Part shown: positions 37,729-47,731 of the stretch, one piece after another
Numbering within the stretch: position 1 is the stretch's first letter
Layout of the letters: the number at the start of each line of letters is the position of its first letter
From: Rubrivivax sp.
GTDB lineage: Bacteria; Pseudomonadota; Gammaproteobacteria; Burkholderiales; Burkholderiaceae_C
Direction of reading: 5' to 3'
Assembly: GCA_027489455.1 (NCBI GenBank)
Contig: JAIXZR010000224.1
Span: forward strand, 1-47,762
Length of the DNA: 47,762 nucleotides
The notes under the pieces: generated by a model
Told to the model about the DNA's origin: nothing
The model's input: the letters and a program-made list of their open reading frames with translations, nothing else
Database searches by the model: none
Translations under genes and position numbers: made by a program

Positions 37729-37778
37729 ATCCGCCCGGCCCGCCAGCGGGCCGCGCTCGAAGAACAAGACATACCGCC

Positions 37779-38717
37779 ATGCCTGCATTTGCATTCGTGT
37801 TTCCCGGTCAGGGCTCGCAATCCGTGGGCATGCTGGACGCCTGGGGCGACCACCCGGCCGTGCAGCAGACGCTGGCCGAGGCTTCTGAAGTGCTGCGCGA
37901 AGACATCGCCGGCCTGATCCACCAGGGCCCCAAAGACGAGCTGGATCTGACGGCCAACACCCAGCCTGCCATGCTGGTGGCCGGCGTGGCCTGCTACCGC
38001 GCATGGCGGGCCGAAGGCGGGCCGGTGCCTGCGGCCGTGGCGGGCCATTCGCTGGGCGAGTACACCGCCCTGGTGGTGGCCGGCGCATTGCGGCTGGCTG
38101 ACGCGCTGCCCCTGGTCCGCCTGCGCGGCCAGGCCATGCAGCGCGCCGTGCCGGTGGGCACGGGGGCGATGGCCGCCGTCCTGGGGCTGGAGGCCGCGGT
38201 GGTCAAGCAGGCTTGCGCCGCCGTTTCCGCAGCCACGGGTGAAGTCGTCGAGGCAGCCAACTTCAACGATCCGCGGCAGACCGTGATCGCCGGCACCCGG
38301 GCTGGCGTCGACGCCGCCTGCGAAGCCCTGAAGGAAGCTGGCGCCAAGCGCACGCTGCTGCTGCCGGTGTCGGCGCCTTTCCATTCGTCGCTGATGAAGC
38401 CGGCAGCCGACGCCTTGCGCCAGCGCCTGGCCGACGTACCGCTGGGCGTTCCGGCGATCCCGGTCGTCAACAACATCGATGTCGCCGTGCCGACCGACCC
38501 GGCCGCGATCCGCGATGCCCTGTACCGCCAGGCCTACGGCCCGGTGCGCTGGGTCGAGGTCGTGCAGGCGCTGCGCGCGCGCGGCCTGCAGCACATCTTC
38601 GAATGCGGGCCGGGCAAGGTGCTGGGCAACCTCGTGAAGCGGGTCGACGCCGACATCGTCGCCGCCAGCGTGCTGGACCCGGCGACGCTGAAGCAGGCCC
38701 TGGAGATACTGGCATGA
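37779..38717 (+). CDS. fabD: Malonyl-CoA:ACP transacylase
   Basis: 312 aa. Loads malonyl groups onto ACP. FPGQGSQSVGML is the N-terminal motif, and the nucleophile Ser91 lies in GHSLGEYTALV. The base His is in SAPFHSSLM near 199. ATG 37779 is 50 bases after fabH. A frame open far upstream through plsX and fabH is not coding. The stop overlaps fabG (ATGA). Confidence 0.96.
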   Translation: MPAFAFVFPGQGSQSVGMLDAWGDHPAVQQTLAEASEVLREDIAGLIHQGPKDELDLTANTQPAMLVAGVACYRAWRAEGGPVPAAVAGHSLGEYTALVVAGALRLADALPLVRLRGQAMQRAVPVGTGAMAAVLGLEAAVVKQACAAVSAATGEVVEAANFNDPRQTVIAGTRAGVDAACEALKEAGAKRTLLLPVSAPFHSSLMKPAADALRQRLADVPLGVPAIPVVNNIDVAVPTDPAAIRDALYRQAYGPVRWVEVVQALRARGLQHIFECGPGKVLGNLVKRVDADIVAASVLDPATLKQALEILA

Positions 38718-39457
38718 GCGATGCACCCACCCGCCACGTGGCCCTGGTCACGGGCGCTTCGCGGGGCATCGGCCGCGCCATCGCGCTGGCGCTGGCACAG
38801 GCCGGGCAACGCGTGATCGGCACCGCCACCACCGAGGCCGGCGCCGCCGGCATCAGCCAGGCGCTGGCGGCGCAAGGCGGGCGCGGCATCGTGCTGGACG
38901 TCACCGATGGCGCAGCGCTGCAGGCGGCCGTCGATGGCGTCGTGGCCAGCGAGGGCGGCCTGCATGTGCTGGTGAACAACGCCGGCATCACCCGCGACAC
39001 GCTGTCCATGCGCATGCGCGACGAAGACTGGGACGCCGTGCTCGACACCAACCTCAAGGCCGTGTTCCGGGCCTGCCGGGCCGTGAGCCGCCCGATGATG
39101 AAGCAGCGCTACGGGCGCATCGTCAACATCACGTCGGTCGTCGGCGCCAGCGGCAACGCCGGCCAGGCGAACTACGCTGCCGCCAAGGCGGGCGTGGCGG
39201 GCATGACCCGCGCGCTGGCCCGGGAATTGGGCAGCCGCGGCATCACCGTCAACTGCGTCGCACCCGGCTTCATCGCCACCGACATGACCGAAGGCCTGCC
39301 CGAAGCCGCCCGCGCCGCGCTGTTGTCCAGCATCCCGCTGGGCCGGCTGGGCACGGCCGAAGAAGTGGCGGCCGCGGTCGCCTTCCTGGCCGGGCCGCAG
39401 GCCGCCTACATCACCGGCAGCGAGGTGCATGTCAACGGCGGCATGCACATGGCCTAG
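38714..39457 (+). CDS. fabG: 3-oxoacyl-ACP reductase
   Basis: 247 aa. NADPH-dependent reduction of 3-ketoacyl-ACP. TGASRGIG (13-20) is the dinucleotide loop, NNAG follows at 88-91, and Ser141, Tyr154 and Lys158 form the catalytic set in NITSVVGASGNAGQANYAAAK. GYITGSE-like ending AAYITGSEVHVNGGMHM is normal. ATG overlaps fabD by four bases. Confidence 0.97.
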   Translation: MSDAPTRHVALVTGASRGIGRAIALALAQAGQRVIGTATTEAGAAGISQALAAQGGRGIVLDVTDGAALQAAVDGVVASEGGLHVLVNNAGITRDTLSMRMRDEDWDAVLDTNLKAVFRACRAVSRPMMKQRYGRIVNITSVVGASGNAGQANYAAAKAGVAGMTRALARELGSRGITVNCVAPGFIATDMTEGLPEAARAALLSSIPLGRLGTAEEVAAAVAFLAGPQAAYITGSEVHVNGGMHMA

Positions 39458-39484
39458 CCGGGCCGCCGCCTGCTGCCACCATCC

Positions 39485-39516
39485 TTGAAAGCCGGTTCCT
39501 AGCCCCCCGGTAGAAT
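39485..39516 (+). promoter_or_regulatory. Putative acpP promoter
   Basis: TAGAAT (39511-39516) resembles a sigma-70 -10 box, and TTGAAA (39485-39490) a -35, but the 20-base spacing is longer than ideal. It fits the common separate promoter for the highly expressed acpP. Confidence 0.4.
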
Positions 39517-39553
39517 CGTGGGCTGTTTTGTTGACCCCACTCCAGGAGGAGTC

Positions 39554-39793
39554 ATGAGCGATATTGAAGCGCGAGTTAAGAAGATCATTTCCGAGCAGCT
39601 CGGCGTACCCGAGTCCGATGTCACCAACGAGAAGGCCTTCGTGGCCGACCTGGGTGCCGACTCGCTGGACACCGTCGAACTGGTGATGGCGCTGGAAGAC
39701 GAGTTCAGCATCGAGATTCCCGACGAAGAGGCGGAGAAGATCACCACCGTGCAGCTGGCGATCGACTACGCGGTCAGCCACCAGAAGGCCTAG
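39554..39793 (+). CDS. acpP: Acyl carrier protein
   Basis: 79 aa, the usual length. The phosphopantetheine site is Ser37 in [13 protein letters not shown]. Acidic helix II and [13 protein letters not shown] are typical of the main fatty-acid ACP. A strong AGGAGG at 39544-39549 sits four bases before ATG, which makes 39554 the start. fabF begins nine bases after the stop. Confidence 0.98.
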   Translation: MSDIEARVKKIISEQLGVPESDVTNEKAFVADLGADSLDTVELVMALEDEFSIEIPDEEAEKITTVQLAIDYAVSHQKA

Positions 39794-39802
39794 GGCCGGC
39801 AG

Positions 39803-41047
39803 ATGACCAGAAGGCGGGTCGTCGTCACCGGGCTGGGGCTCGTCAGCCCCGTCGGCAACACGGTGGCCGAAGGCTGGGCCAGCGTGGTGGCTGGCCGGTC
39901 AGGCATCGCGAACATCACCAAGTTCGACGCTTCTGCGTTCGCCTGCCGTTTCGCGGGTGAGGTCAAGGGCTTCAACGTCGAGGCGTACATGCCGGCCAAG
40001 GAAGCCCGGCACATGGACACCTTCATCCACTACGGCATGGCGGCTGCCGTGCAGGCCGTGCAGGACGCCGGCCTGCCGCACGGGCCGGCCCTGGGCGAAG
40101 CCGCGGCCGAACGCGTCGGATGCCTGGTCGGATCGGGCATCGGCGGCCTGCCGATGATCGAGCAGACCCAGCAGGACTACGCCGAACGCGGCCCGCGCCG
40201 CATTTCCCCGTTCTTCGTGCCGGCCTCGATCATCAACATGATCTCGGGGCACATCTCCATCCGTTACGGCTACACCGGGCCAAACATGGCGATCGTCACG
40301 GCGTGCACCACCGGGCTGCACTGCATCGGAGAAGCCGGGCGCCTGATCGAGTACGGCGATGCCGACGTCATGATCGCCGGCGGCGCCGAATCGACGGTCT
40401 CGCCGCTGGGCATCGGCGGCTTCGCGGCCGCCCGGGCGCTGTCCACGCGCAACGACGATCCGCAGACCGCGTCCCGCCCCTGGGACAAGGACCGCGATGG
40501 CTTCGTGCTGGGCGAAGGCGCCGGCGTGCTGGTGCTGGAGGAGTACGAACACGCCCGCCGGCGCGGCGCGCGCATCTACGCGGAGCTGGCCGGCTTCGGC
40601 ATGGGTGCCGATGCTTTCCACATGACGGCTCCCAATGTCGACGGCCCCAAGCGCAGCATGCTGGCGGCGCTGCGCAATGCCGGCGTCAACACGGCCGAGG
40701 TGCAGTACCTCAACGCGCATGGCACCAGCACGCCGCTGGGCGACCTGAACGAGACGAATGCCATCAAGCTGGCCTTCGGCGAGCACGCGAAGAAGATGGT
40801 CGTGAACTCGACCAAATCCATGACCGGCCACCTGCTGGGTGGCGCGGGGGGGATCGAATCGGTCTTCACGGTGCTGGCCGTGCATCACCAGGTGTCGCCG
40901 CCGACGATCAATATCTTCAACCAGGATCCTGAATGCGACCTGGACTACTGTGCCAACGAGGCACGGTCGATGAGGATCGACGTGGCGGTCAAGAACAACT
41001 TCGGTTTCGGCGGCACCAACGGCACGCTGGTGTTTCGGCGCCTCTGA
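39803..41047 (+). CDS. fabF: Beta-ketoacyl-ACP synthase II
   Basis: 414 aa. Elongating condensing enzyme. Cys168 in VTACTTGLHCIGEA is the nucleophile, with His in NAHGTSTPLGD and His in SMTGHLLGGAGG completing the Cys-His-His site. GFVLGEGAGVLVLEE is characteristic. The start follows acpP with the usual short gap. Last gene of the fatty-acid block. Confidence 0.97.
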   Translation: MTRRRVVVTGLGLVSPVGNTVAEGWASVVAGRSGIANITKFDASAFACRFAGEVKGFNVEAYMPAKEARHMDTFIHYGMAAAVQAVQDAGLPHGPALGEAAAERVGCLVGSGIGGLPMIEQTQQDYAERGPRRISPFFVPASIINMISGHISIRYGYTGPNMAIVTACTTGLHCIGEAGRLIEYGDADVMIAGGAESTVSPLGIGGFAAARALSTRNDDPQTASRPWDKDRDGFVLGEGAGVLVLEEYEHARRRGARIYAELAGFGMGADAFHMTAPNVDGPKRSMLAALRNAGVNTAEVQYLNAHGTSTPLGDLNETNAIKLAFGEHAKKMVVNSTKSMTGHLLGGAGGIESVFTVLAVHHQVSPPTINIFNQDPECDLDYCANEARSMRIDVAVKNNFGFGGTNGTLVFRRL

Positions 41048-41053
41048 CGGCCC

Positions 41054-41494
41054 GTGCGCCAACCGCCGCCGGTCAGCGTGCTGTGTCATGGCCAGGCCTG
41101 GCGCCGGGCGCAGGCGCTGGTATACGCCGCCGCTGCGGCGGCGTTGGTCCTCTGGTGTGCCCAGCACGCCGGCTGGCCAATGCCGCTGCAAGCCGCCCTG
41201 ACGCTGGCCGCCGCTGGGCTGGTGGGGTGGGGCACGGCTGCAGCGCTGCGCGTGCCGGCCTTGCAGCTGCAGTGGACGGGCCAGCAATGGCAACACGGTA
41301 GCGAACCGGTGCAGCTGCAGCTGATGTGGCTTGGCAGCCGCTGGGCTCTGATCAGGCTGCGCTCGGCCGCCGGCACCCGCTGGCTGGCCGCAGGCGCGCA
41401 GGATGCAGGGCCCCAATGGCACGCCCTGCGCGTGGCTCTGCTGGCGCAGGCCGAGCCGCCGACCGACGCGATGGCGGGCGGCCAGGGCCTCTGA
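41054..41494 (+). CDS. Small membrane protein, unknown (CptA/YgfX-like layout)
   Basis: 146 aa, with GTG start 6 bases after fabF. An N-terminal basic segment is followed by two hydrophobic stretches (about 22-42 and 48-66, ending GWGTAAALRV) and a soluble, Trp-rich C-terminal domain (LQWTGQQWQH...LMWLGSRWALIRL). The layout is like the YgfX/CptA toxin-membrane family, but the similarity is architectural only and not claimed as homology. Its stop overlaps rpoE by one base (TGATG), so it is coupled to the sigma factor. Confidence 0.6.
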   Translation: MRQPPPVSVLCHGQAWRRAQALVYAAAAAALVLWCAQHAGWPMPLQAALTLAAAGLVGWGTAAALRVPALQLQWTGQQWQHGSEPVQLQLMWLGSRWALIRLRSAAGTRWLAAGAQDAGPQWHALRVALLAQAEPPTDAMAGGQGL

Positions 41495-42108
41495 TGCCGA
41501 TGACCCAACCCGACGCCGATGCCGAGCTGGTCGACCGGGCCCGGCGCGGGGACCAGCGCGCCTTCGAGATGCTGGTCGTGAAGTACCAGCGCCGCATCGA
41601 GCGCCTGATCGGCCGCATGGTGCGAGATACCGATCTGGTGCAGGACATCGCCCAGGAGACCTTCATCCGCGCCTACCGCGCGCTGCCGCAGTTCCGAGGC
41701 GAGAGCGCGTTCTATACCTGGCTCTACCGCATCGCGGTGAACTCGGCCAAGAAGGCCCTGTCTGACCTCAAGCGCGACCCGCTGGTGCTGGAAGGCAGCC
41801 GCGGCGGATCGGACGACAGCGAGGAAACTTCACGCATCGAGAATGAACTAAGCGACGGCGAGACCCCCGAAGCCCTGTTGGCCAGCAAGGAAATCGCGAG
41901 CGCGGTGAACTCGGCCATCGAAGCCTTGTCAGAAGACCTGCGGCAGGCGATCACGCTGCGCGAAATCGAAGGTCTCAGCTACGAAGAAATCTCCGACGTG
42001 ATGAACTGCCCCATTGGCACCGTGCGCTCGCGCATCTTCCGCGCGCGCGAGGCGATCGCCCTGAAGCTGCGCCCCTTGCTCGATACGAAAGAGGGTGATC
42101 GCTGGTGA
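41494..42108 (+). CDS. rpoE: Extracytoplasmic-function sigma factor RpoE (AlgU)
   Basis: 204 aa. Region 2 is seen in AFEMLVVKYQRRIERLIGRM and the QDIAQETFIRAYRAL -10 recognition helix. Region 4 is seen in ALSEDLRQAITLREIEGLSYEEISDVMNCPIGTVRSRIFRAR, a -35 helix-turn-helix. It is the envelope-stress sigma factor released from RseA by regulated proteolysis. ATG 41494 overlaps the preceding gene; ATG 41500 is possible too. The downstream order rseA-rseB-mucD is the standard sigma-E module. Confidence 0.96.
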   Translation: MPMTQPDADAELVDRARRGDQRAFEMLVVKYQRRIERLIGRMVRDTDLVQDIAQETFIRAYRALPQFRGESAFYTWLYRIAVNSAKKALSDLKRDPLVLEGSRGGSDDSEETSRIENELSDGETPEALLASKEIASAVNSAIEALSEDLRQAITLREIEGLSYEEISDVMNCPIGTVRSRIFRAREAIALKLRPLLDTKEGDRW

Positions 42109-42199
42109 CGCCGCCTGTCTTCAGCCAGCCCGCAGTCCGCCCACCCGGCACGTCATCTGCTCTGCCCACCTCTTGCCGCCCCAACCCAAGGCTGTACCG

Positions 42200-42898
42200 A
42201 TGAACTCGCATCCCCCCCTGCCCGGCGCTGCCGGCGAGCCTGGCGATCAAGCGCTGCGGGCGCGCCTGTCCGAACTGGCCGACGGCGAAGCCGACGAAGC
42301 CGGCGTGCGAACCGCCTGCCAGGCTTGGCGCGACCGCGCCGACATGCGCCAGGCCTGGCATGCCTACCACCTGATCGGCGACGTGCTGCGGTCCGACGAA
42401 CTGGCGCACCACGCCCGCGGCGATGCCGATTTCCTGGCCCGGCTGCGCGTCAAGCTGGCCGACGAGCCCGCGGTGCTGGCGCCCACACCGTTCCAGGCGC
42501 CGACAGTGCCCCCGGCTGCCGCCACGCTGCACGACGCGCCGGTGGTGCGCGCCCCCCAGGTCCGGCGGCGCCAGGCCTGGCTGGTGCCTGCTGCCGCGGC
42601 TGCAGGTTTCGTGGCCGTGGCGGGTGTGCTGGTCGTGACGCGGCTGTCCGCCCCGGGTGAAGCCAGCGGCCCGCTGCAGGCCCGGTCGGCAGGCAACGGC
42701 GGCTTGTCCGTGGCCGCGGGATCCAGCGTTTCGGGCACGGTGGCCACGGGCGCGGCCGGGGCCGCGATGATCCGCGACGCCCGGCTCGACGCCTACCTGC
42801 AGGCCCACCAGGCCGTCCGCGGCGGTGGCGTGGCCGTGCTGCCGGGCGTGGGCCTGCGCAGCGTCGATGCCGTGATCCCGGCTGACGGCGGCCGGTGA
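42200..42898 (+). CDS. rseA: Anti-sigma-E factor RseA (MucA)
   Basis: About 232 aa. The N-terminal sigma-binding domain is RLSELADGEADEAG...CQAWRDRADMRQAWHAYHLIGDVLR. A single membrane helix (about 125-147, WLVPAAAAAGFVAVAGVLVV) follows a proline-rich linker, and a periplasmic tail of about 85 residues would meet RseB. The ATG at 42200 starts 91 bases after rpoE, a wider gap than usual. The stop overlaps the rseB GTG (GTGA). Confidence 0.92.
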   Translation: MNSHPPLPGAAGEPGDQALRARLSELADGEADEAGVRTACQAWRDRADMRQAWHAYHLIGDVLRSDELAHHARGDADFLARLRVKLADEPAVLAPTPFQAPTVPPAAATLHDAPVVRAPQVRRRQAWLVPAAAAAGFVAVAGVLVVTRLSAPGEASGPLQARSAGNGGLSVAAGSSVSGTVATGAAGAAMIRDARLDAYLQAHQAVRGGGVAVLPGVGLRSVDAVIPADGGR

Positions 42899-43950
42899 CG
42901 CACGTGCTGCAGCACTGGTGGCAGAGCTGGCGCCCGGCGCTGGCGCCCGTTCTCGTCTGCTCGGCCTTCCTGCCGGCAATCGCGCTCGGCCAGACCAGCC
43001 GTGCGCTGGCCGACGAAGCCCAGGGCTGGCTGCAGCGCATGCATGCGGCGGCCAACACCGGCAACTACCGCGGCACGCTGGTGTTCAGCGCGGGCGGCGC
43101 GATGTCCAGTTCCCGCGTCTGGCACTACTGCGTGGGCGACCAGACCTACGAGAAGCTGGAAACGCAGGACGGCCGGCCACGCCAGATCGTGCGCCACAAC
43201 GACGAGGTGCACACCCTCTGGCCTCAGGCACGCGTGGCGGTGATCGAGCGGCGCGATGCGCTGCCGGGCTGGCAGGTGACGCCCCAGCGCGTGGACCCGC
43301 AGGCGCTGGAGCAGTACCAGGTGCGACGCGAAGGGGCCTCGCGGGTGGCCGGGCGCGATGCCGAAGTGCTGCTGCTGGACCCGCGCGACCAGCTGCGCTA
43401 CCCGCAGCGCGTCTGGGCTGACCGCGCCTCGGGCCTGATGCTGCGCGCCGAGGTGCTGGGGCTGGGCCCCGACCGGCAGGTGCTGGAATCGGCCGCGTTT
43501 TCCGAAGTCGAGATCGGCGTGAAGCCCCAGCCCAAGGCGCTGCTGGCGGCGGCGACGCGCACCGAGGGCTTTCGCGTCGTGCGGCCGCGCCAGGAACGCA
43601 CCACGCTGGAACAGGAAGGTTGGGTGCTGGCTAGCCAGGTGTCGGGCTTCAGGCTCACGGGCTGCGTGCGGCGCGAGCTCGATGCCGCGGCCAGCACGGC
43701 GTCCACCAAGTCGGGGCCGACAGCGCCTGGTGCACCGGTGCTGCAGGCCGTGTTCTCCGACGGCCTGGCGCATGTGTCCGTCTTCATCGAGCCCTTCGAC
43801 CCCAACCGCCACAAGAGCGAGATGCAAGCGCACCTGGGCGCGACCAGCACCGTGACGCTGCGGCGCGAAGGCCATTGGTTCACTGCCGTCGGCGATGTCC
43901 CGGCAGGCACCTTGAAACTCCTGGCCGAATCCCTGGCTCGAAGACGCTGA
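42895..43950 (+). CDS. rseB: Sigma-E regulatory protein RseB (MucB)
   Basis: 351 aa, with GTG start. A signal peptide (residues about 12-32) makes it periplasmic. WLQRMHAAANTGNYRGTLVF is the start of the MucB/RseB LolA-like domain, and the second domain ends in VPAGTLKLLAESLARR. It protects RseA from the site-1 protease and senses lipopolysaccharide or lipids. It overlaps rseA by four bases. Confidence 0.93.
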   Translation: MTHVLQHWWQSWRPALAPVLVCSAFLPAIALGQTSRALADEAQGWLQRMHAAANTGNYRGTLVFSAGGAMSSSRVWHYCVGDQTYEKLETQDGRPRQIVRHNDEVHTLWPQARVAVIERRDALPGWQVTPQRVDPQALEQYQVRREGASRVAGRDAEVLLLDPRDQLRYPQRVWADRASGLMLRAEVLGLGPDRQVLESAAFSEVEIGVKPQPKALLAAATRTEGFRVVRPRQERTTLEQEGWVLASQVSGFRLTGCVRRELDAAASTASTKSGPTAPGAPVLQAVFSDGLAHVSVFIEPFDPNRHKSEMQAHLGATSTVTLRREGHWFTAVGDVPAGTLKLLAESLARRR

Positions 43951-44030
43951 GCCGGGCCCGGCTTTGCCGGCTGCAGCCAGCCGGTCCCGGCGCCATCCCG
44001 CTGCCTTTTCTGCAACTGAACAACAACACC

Positions 44031-45590
44031 ATGTCGCACGCCTCTCCGCCGATCTCCCCGATCTTGTGCTTCGACCCTGCGCCACCGCTGGCCGCGCGCC
44101 GGCCCGCCGCCGGAAGCCCCGGACAGGCCCGCCCGGCCGGCCGCGGCTGGCGGGCCTGGCTGGCGGTTGCCGTCGTGGCCATCGCCGCGGCCACTGGCTG
44201 GCCGCAGCCCAGCCACGCCCAGACCGTGACGCTGCCTGATTTCAGCGAGATCGCCGAGCGGCTGAGCCCCACTGTCGTCAACATCCGCACCGTCGAACGG
44301 CGTGGCGGCGCGGCTGGCAGCCCGGGCGAGGTCGACCCCAACATCGAGGAATTCTTCCGGCGCTTCGGCATCCCGATGCCCAACCGGCCCGACCGCAACC
44401 CGGCGCCCAACCCGCGCGGGCCCGGCGGCGGCGACGAAGACCAGCGCCAGCGCGGCGTGGGGTCGGGCTTCATCCTCACCGCCGACGGTTTCATCATGAC
44501 CAACGCCCACGTCATCGACGGGGCCGACGAGGTCATCGTCACCCTCACCGACAAGCGCGAGCTGAAGGCGCGCATCATCGGCGCCGACCGCCGCACCGAT
44601 GTGGCGGTGGTGAAGATCGAAGCCACCGGGCTGCCTTTCGTGAAGATCGGCGACGTCAACCGGCTGAAGGTGGGCGAATGGGTGATGGCGATCGGCTCGC
44701 CCTTCGGGCTGGAGAACACCGTCACCGCCGGCATCGTCAGCGCCAAGCAGCGCGACACCGGCGACTACCTGAACTTCATCCAGACCGATGTGGCCATCAA
44801 CCCCGGCAACAGCGGCGGCCCGCTGCTGAACCTGCGCGGCGAGGTCGTGGGCATCAACTCGCAGATCTACAGCCGCAGCGGCGGCTTCCAGGGCATCAGC
44901 TTCGCCATCCCGATCGACGACGCGATGCGCGTGGCCGACCAGCTGCGCACCGTCGGGCGTGTGATCCGCGGCCGCATCGGCGTGACGATCGCCCCGGTGA
45001 CGAAAGAAGTGGCCGAATCGATCGGCCTGGGCAAGGCGGCCGGCGCGTTGGTGCAGAGCGTCGAGAAGGACGGCCCGGCCGACAAGGCGGGCGTGGAAGC
45101 CGGCGACATCATCGTCAGGGTCGACGGCAAGACGGTGGAGCGCTCGGGCGATCTGCCGCGGCTGGTGGGTGCCACCAAGCCGGGGACGCGGACCACGCTG
45201 CAGGTGTTCAGGCGCGGCGCCACGCGCGACATCGCCGTGGCGGTGGCCGAATTCGAGCCCGACCGCCCCGCCCGTCGCGCTGCGGCCGAGCCCGGTGCCC
45301 AGCCGCCTGCGGCCAAGGCGGCCATCGGCCTGAGCGTGACTGACCTGACCGATGCCCAGAAGCGTGATCTGCGCGTGCGCGGCGGCGTGCGCGTGGAATC
45401 GGCCGAAGGCGCCGCTGCCCGCGCCGGGCTGCGCGAAGGCGACGTCATCCTGTCCCTGGACAACACCGAAGTCACCGACAGCAAGCAGTTCATGGCCCTG
45501 GCGGCCAAGGTCGAAAAGGCTCGGGCCGTCAGCGTGCTGGTGCGCCGCGGCGAGTGGACGAACTACTTCGTGATCCGGCCGACGCGCTAG
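44031..45590 (+). CDS. mucD: Periplasmic serine protease MucD/DegP family
   Basis: 519 aa. A signal peptide with a long N-terminal basic region is likely cleaved after Ala63 (SHA-QT). The trypsin-like triad is His160 (NAHVID), Asp190 (RRTDVAVVKI) and Ser261 (NPGNSGGPLLN), followed by two PDZ domains. A proline-rich insert between residues 100 and 135 is not conserved. It degrades misfolded envelope proteins and belongs to the sigma-E operon. Confidence 0.95.
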   Translation: MSHASPPISPILCFDPAPPLAARRPAAGSPGQARPAGRGWRAWLAVAVVAIAAATGWPQPSHAQTVTLPDFSEIAERLSPTVVNIRTVERRGGAAGSPGEVDPNIEEFFRRFGIPMPNRPDRNPAPNPRGPGGGDEDQRQRGVGSGFILTADGFIMTNAHVIDGADEVIVTLTDKRELKARIIGADRRTDVAVVKIEATGLPFVKIGDVNRLKVGEWVMAIGSPFGLENTVTAGIVSAKQRDTGDYLNFIQTDVAINPGNSGGPLLNLRGEVVGINSQIYSRSGGFQGISFAIPIDDAMRVADQLRTVGRVIRGRIGVTIAPVTKEVAESIGLGKAAGALVQSVEKDGPADKAGVEAGDIIVRVDGKTVERSGDLPRLVGATKPGTRTTLQVFRRGATRDIAVAVAEFEPDRPARRAAAEPGAQPPAAKAAIGLSVTDLTDAQKRDLRVRGGVRVESAEGAAARAGLREGDVILSLDNTEVTDSKQFMALAAKVEKARAVSVLVRRGEWTNYFVIRPTR

Positions 45591-45605
45591 TTGATCTTCC
45601 CGATG

Positions 45606-45630
45606 GGTCTTTCCGCATGATGGAAAGACC
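45606..45630 (+). terminator. Hairpin after mucD
   Basis: GGTCTTTCC (45606-45614) / GGAAAGACC (45622-45630) with a 7-base loop, 15 bases after the mucD stop. No T-run follows, so it may be a weak or factor-dependent stop or an mRNA 3'-end stabiliser. Confidence 0.5.
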
Positions 45631-45783
45631 GACCCGTGGGCGAGGTGCTGCAAGTCAGTATCCGCCCACTTCGATTTTGGGCCGTCCGCGATTCAGCACC
45701 CTGCTACTTAGAATGCAGTGGCTTTCGATCCGGTTTCCCTGCTCTTTGGGGCGGGAGTCCGCGCCAGGGCGGGCTGATCCAAG

Positions 45784-45801
45784 CCTGTGGAAAACCTGTG
45801 G
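45784..45801. repeat. Helix-phased direct repeat CCTGTGG
   Basis: Two copies of CCTGTGG (45784-45790 and 45795-45801), 11 bases apart, so they face the same side of the DNA. The spacer is AAAA. Possible regulator-binding site upstream of the small RNA candidate; function not known. Confidence 0.35.
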
Positions 45802-45887
45802 GTCGTTTTTCCTGTTGGCACCCCGCAACGGCCGGAAATGCAGCATTGGCGCGGGTTCCCGGCCGATGCTTTTGGTTAGAATGAACG

Positions 45888-45953
45888 CCCAACAAGCAGT
45901 TGCCAAACGTTCTGTTGGAAGGCGCGTCATCCTTTTGGACGCGCCTTTTTTTT
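45888..45953 (+). ncRNA. Candidate small RNA between mucD and lepA
   Basis: A -10-like TTAGAAT (45876-45882) is followed about 40 bases later by a perfect intrinsic terminator (45921-45953). Between them is only about 32 bases of sequence, with a short inverted repeat CAACA/TGTTG (45890-45894/45913-45917). No -35 consensus is evident. A frame starting ATG 45882 and ending TAG after 24 codons is also open, but its last residues are encoded by the terminator and its context has no ribosome-binding site. The combination suggests a short RNA of about 65 nt, Hfq-type in design. Confidence 0.4.
45921..45953 (+). terminator. Rho-independent terminator
   Basis: GGCGCGTC (45921-45928) / GACGCGCC (45938-45945) with a 9-base loop, directly followed by eight T (45946-45953). 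It is the only textbook intrinsic terminator seen in the window. It lies 331 bases after the mucD stop and 135 bases before lepA. Confidence 0.88.
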
Positions 45954-46087
45954 AGCCTGCGCCCGAAGGGCCCTCGGCCTGCGCAAGCCACCATCCGTGC
46001 GCCCGAGGCCACCGGCCAGACCAGCCAACCGGCTGTTCAGTCACGCGACGCAGCGCGAGCCAGTCCACTGCGATGCAATCACCCTCG

Positions 46088-47731
<1,644 letters not shown>

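Noticed and set aside
43398..45653. Long minus-strand open frame of about 750 codons opposite rseB and mucD
   Set aside because: Shadow of two clear genes; it has no family signature and no start signal.
45882..45955. 24-codon protein in the small-RNA candidate
   Set aside because: Its last residues are the terminator stem and T-run, and no ribosome-binding site precedes the ATG.
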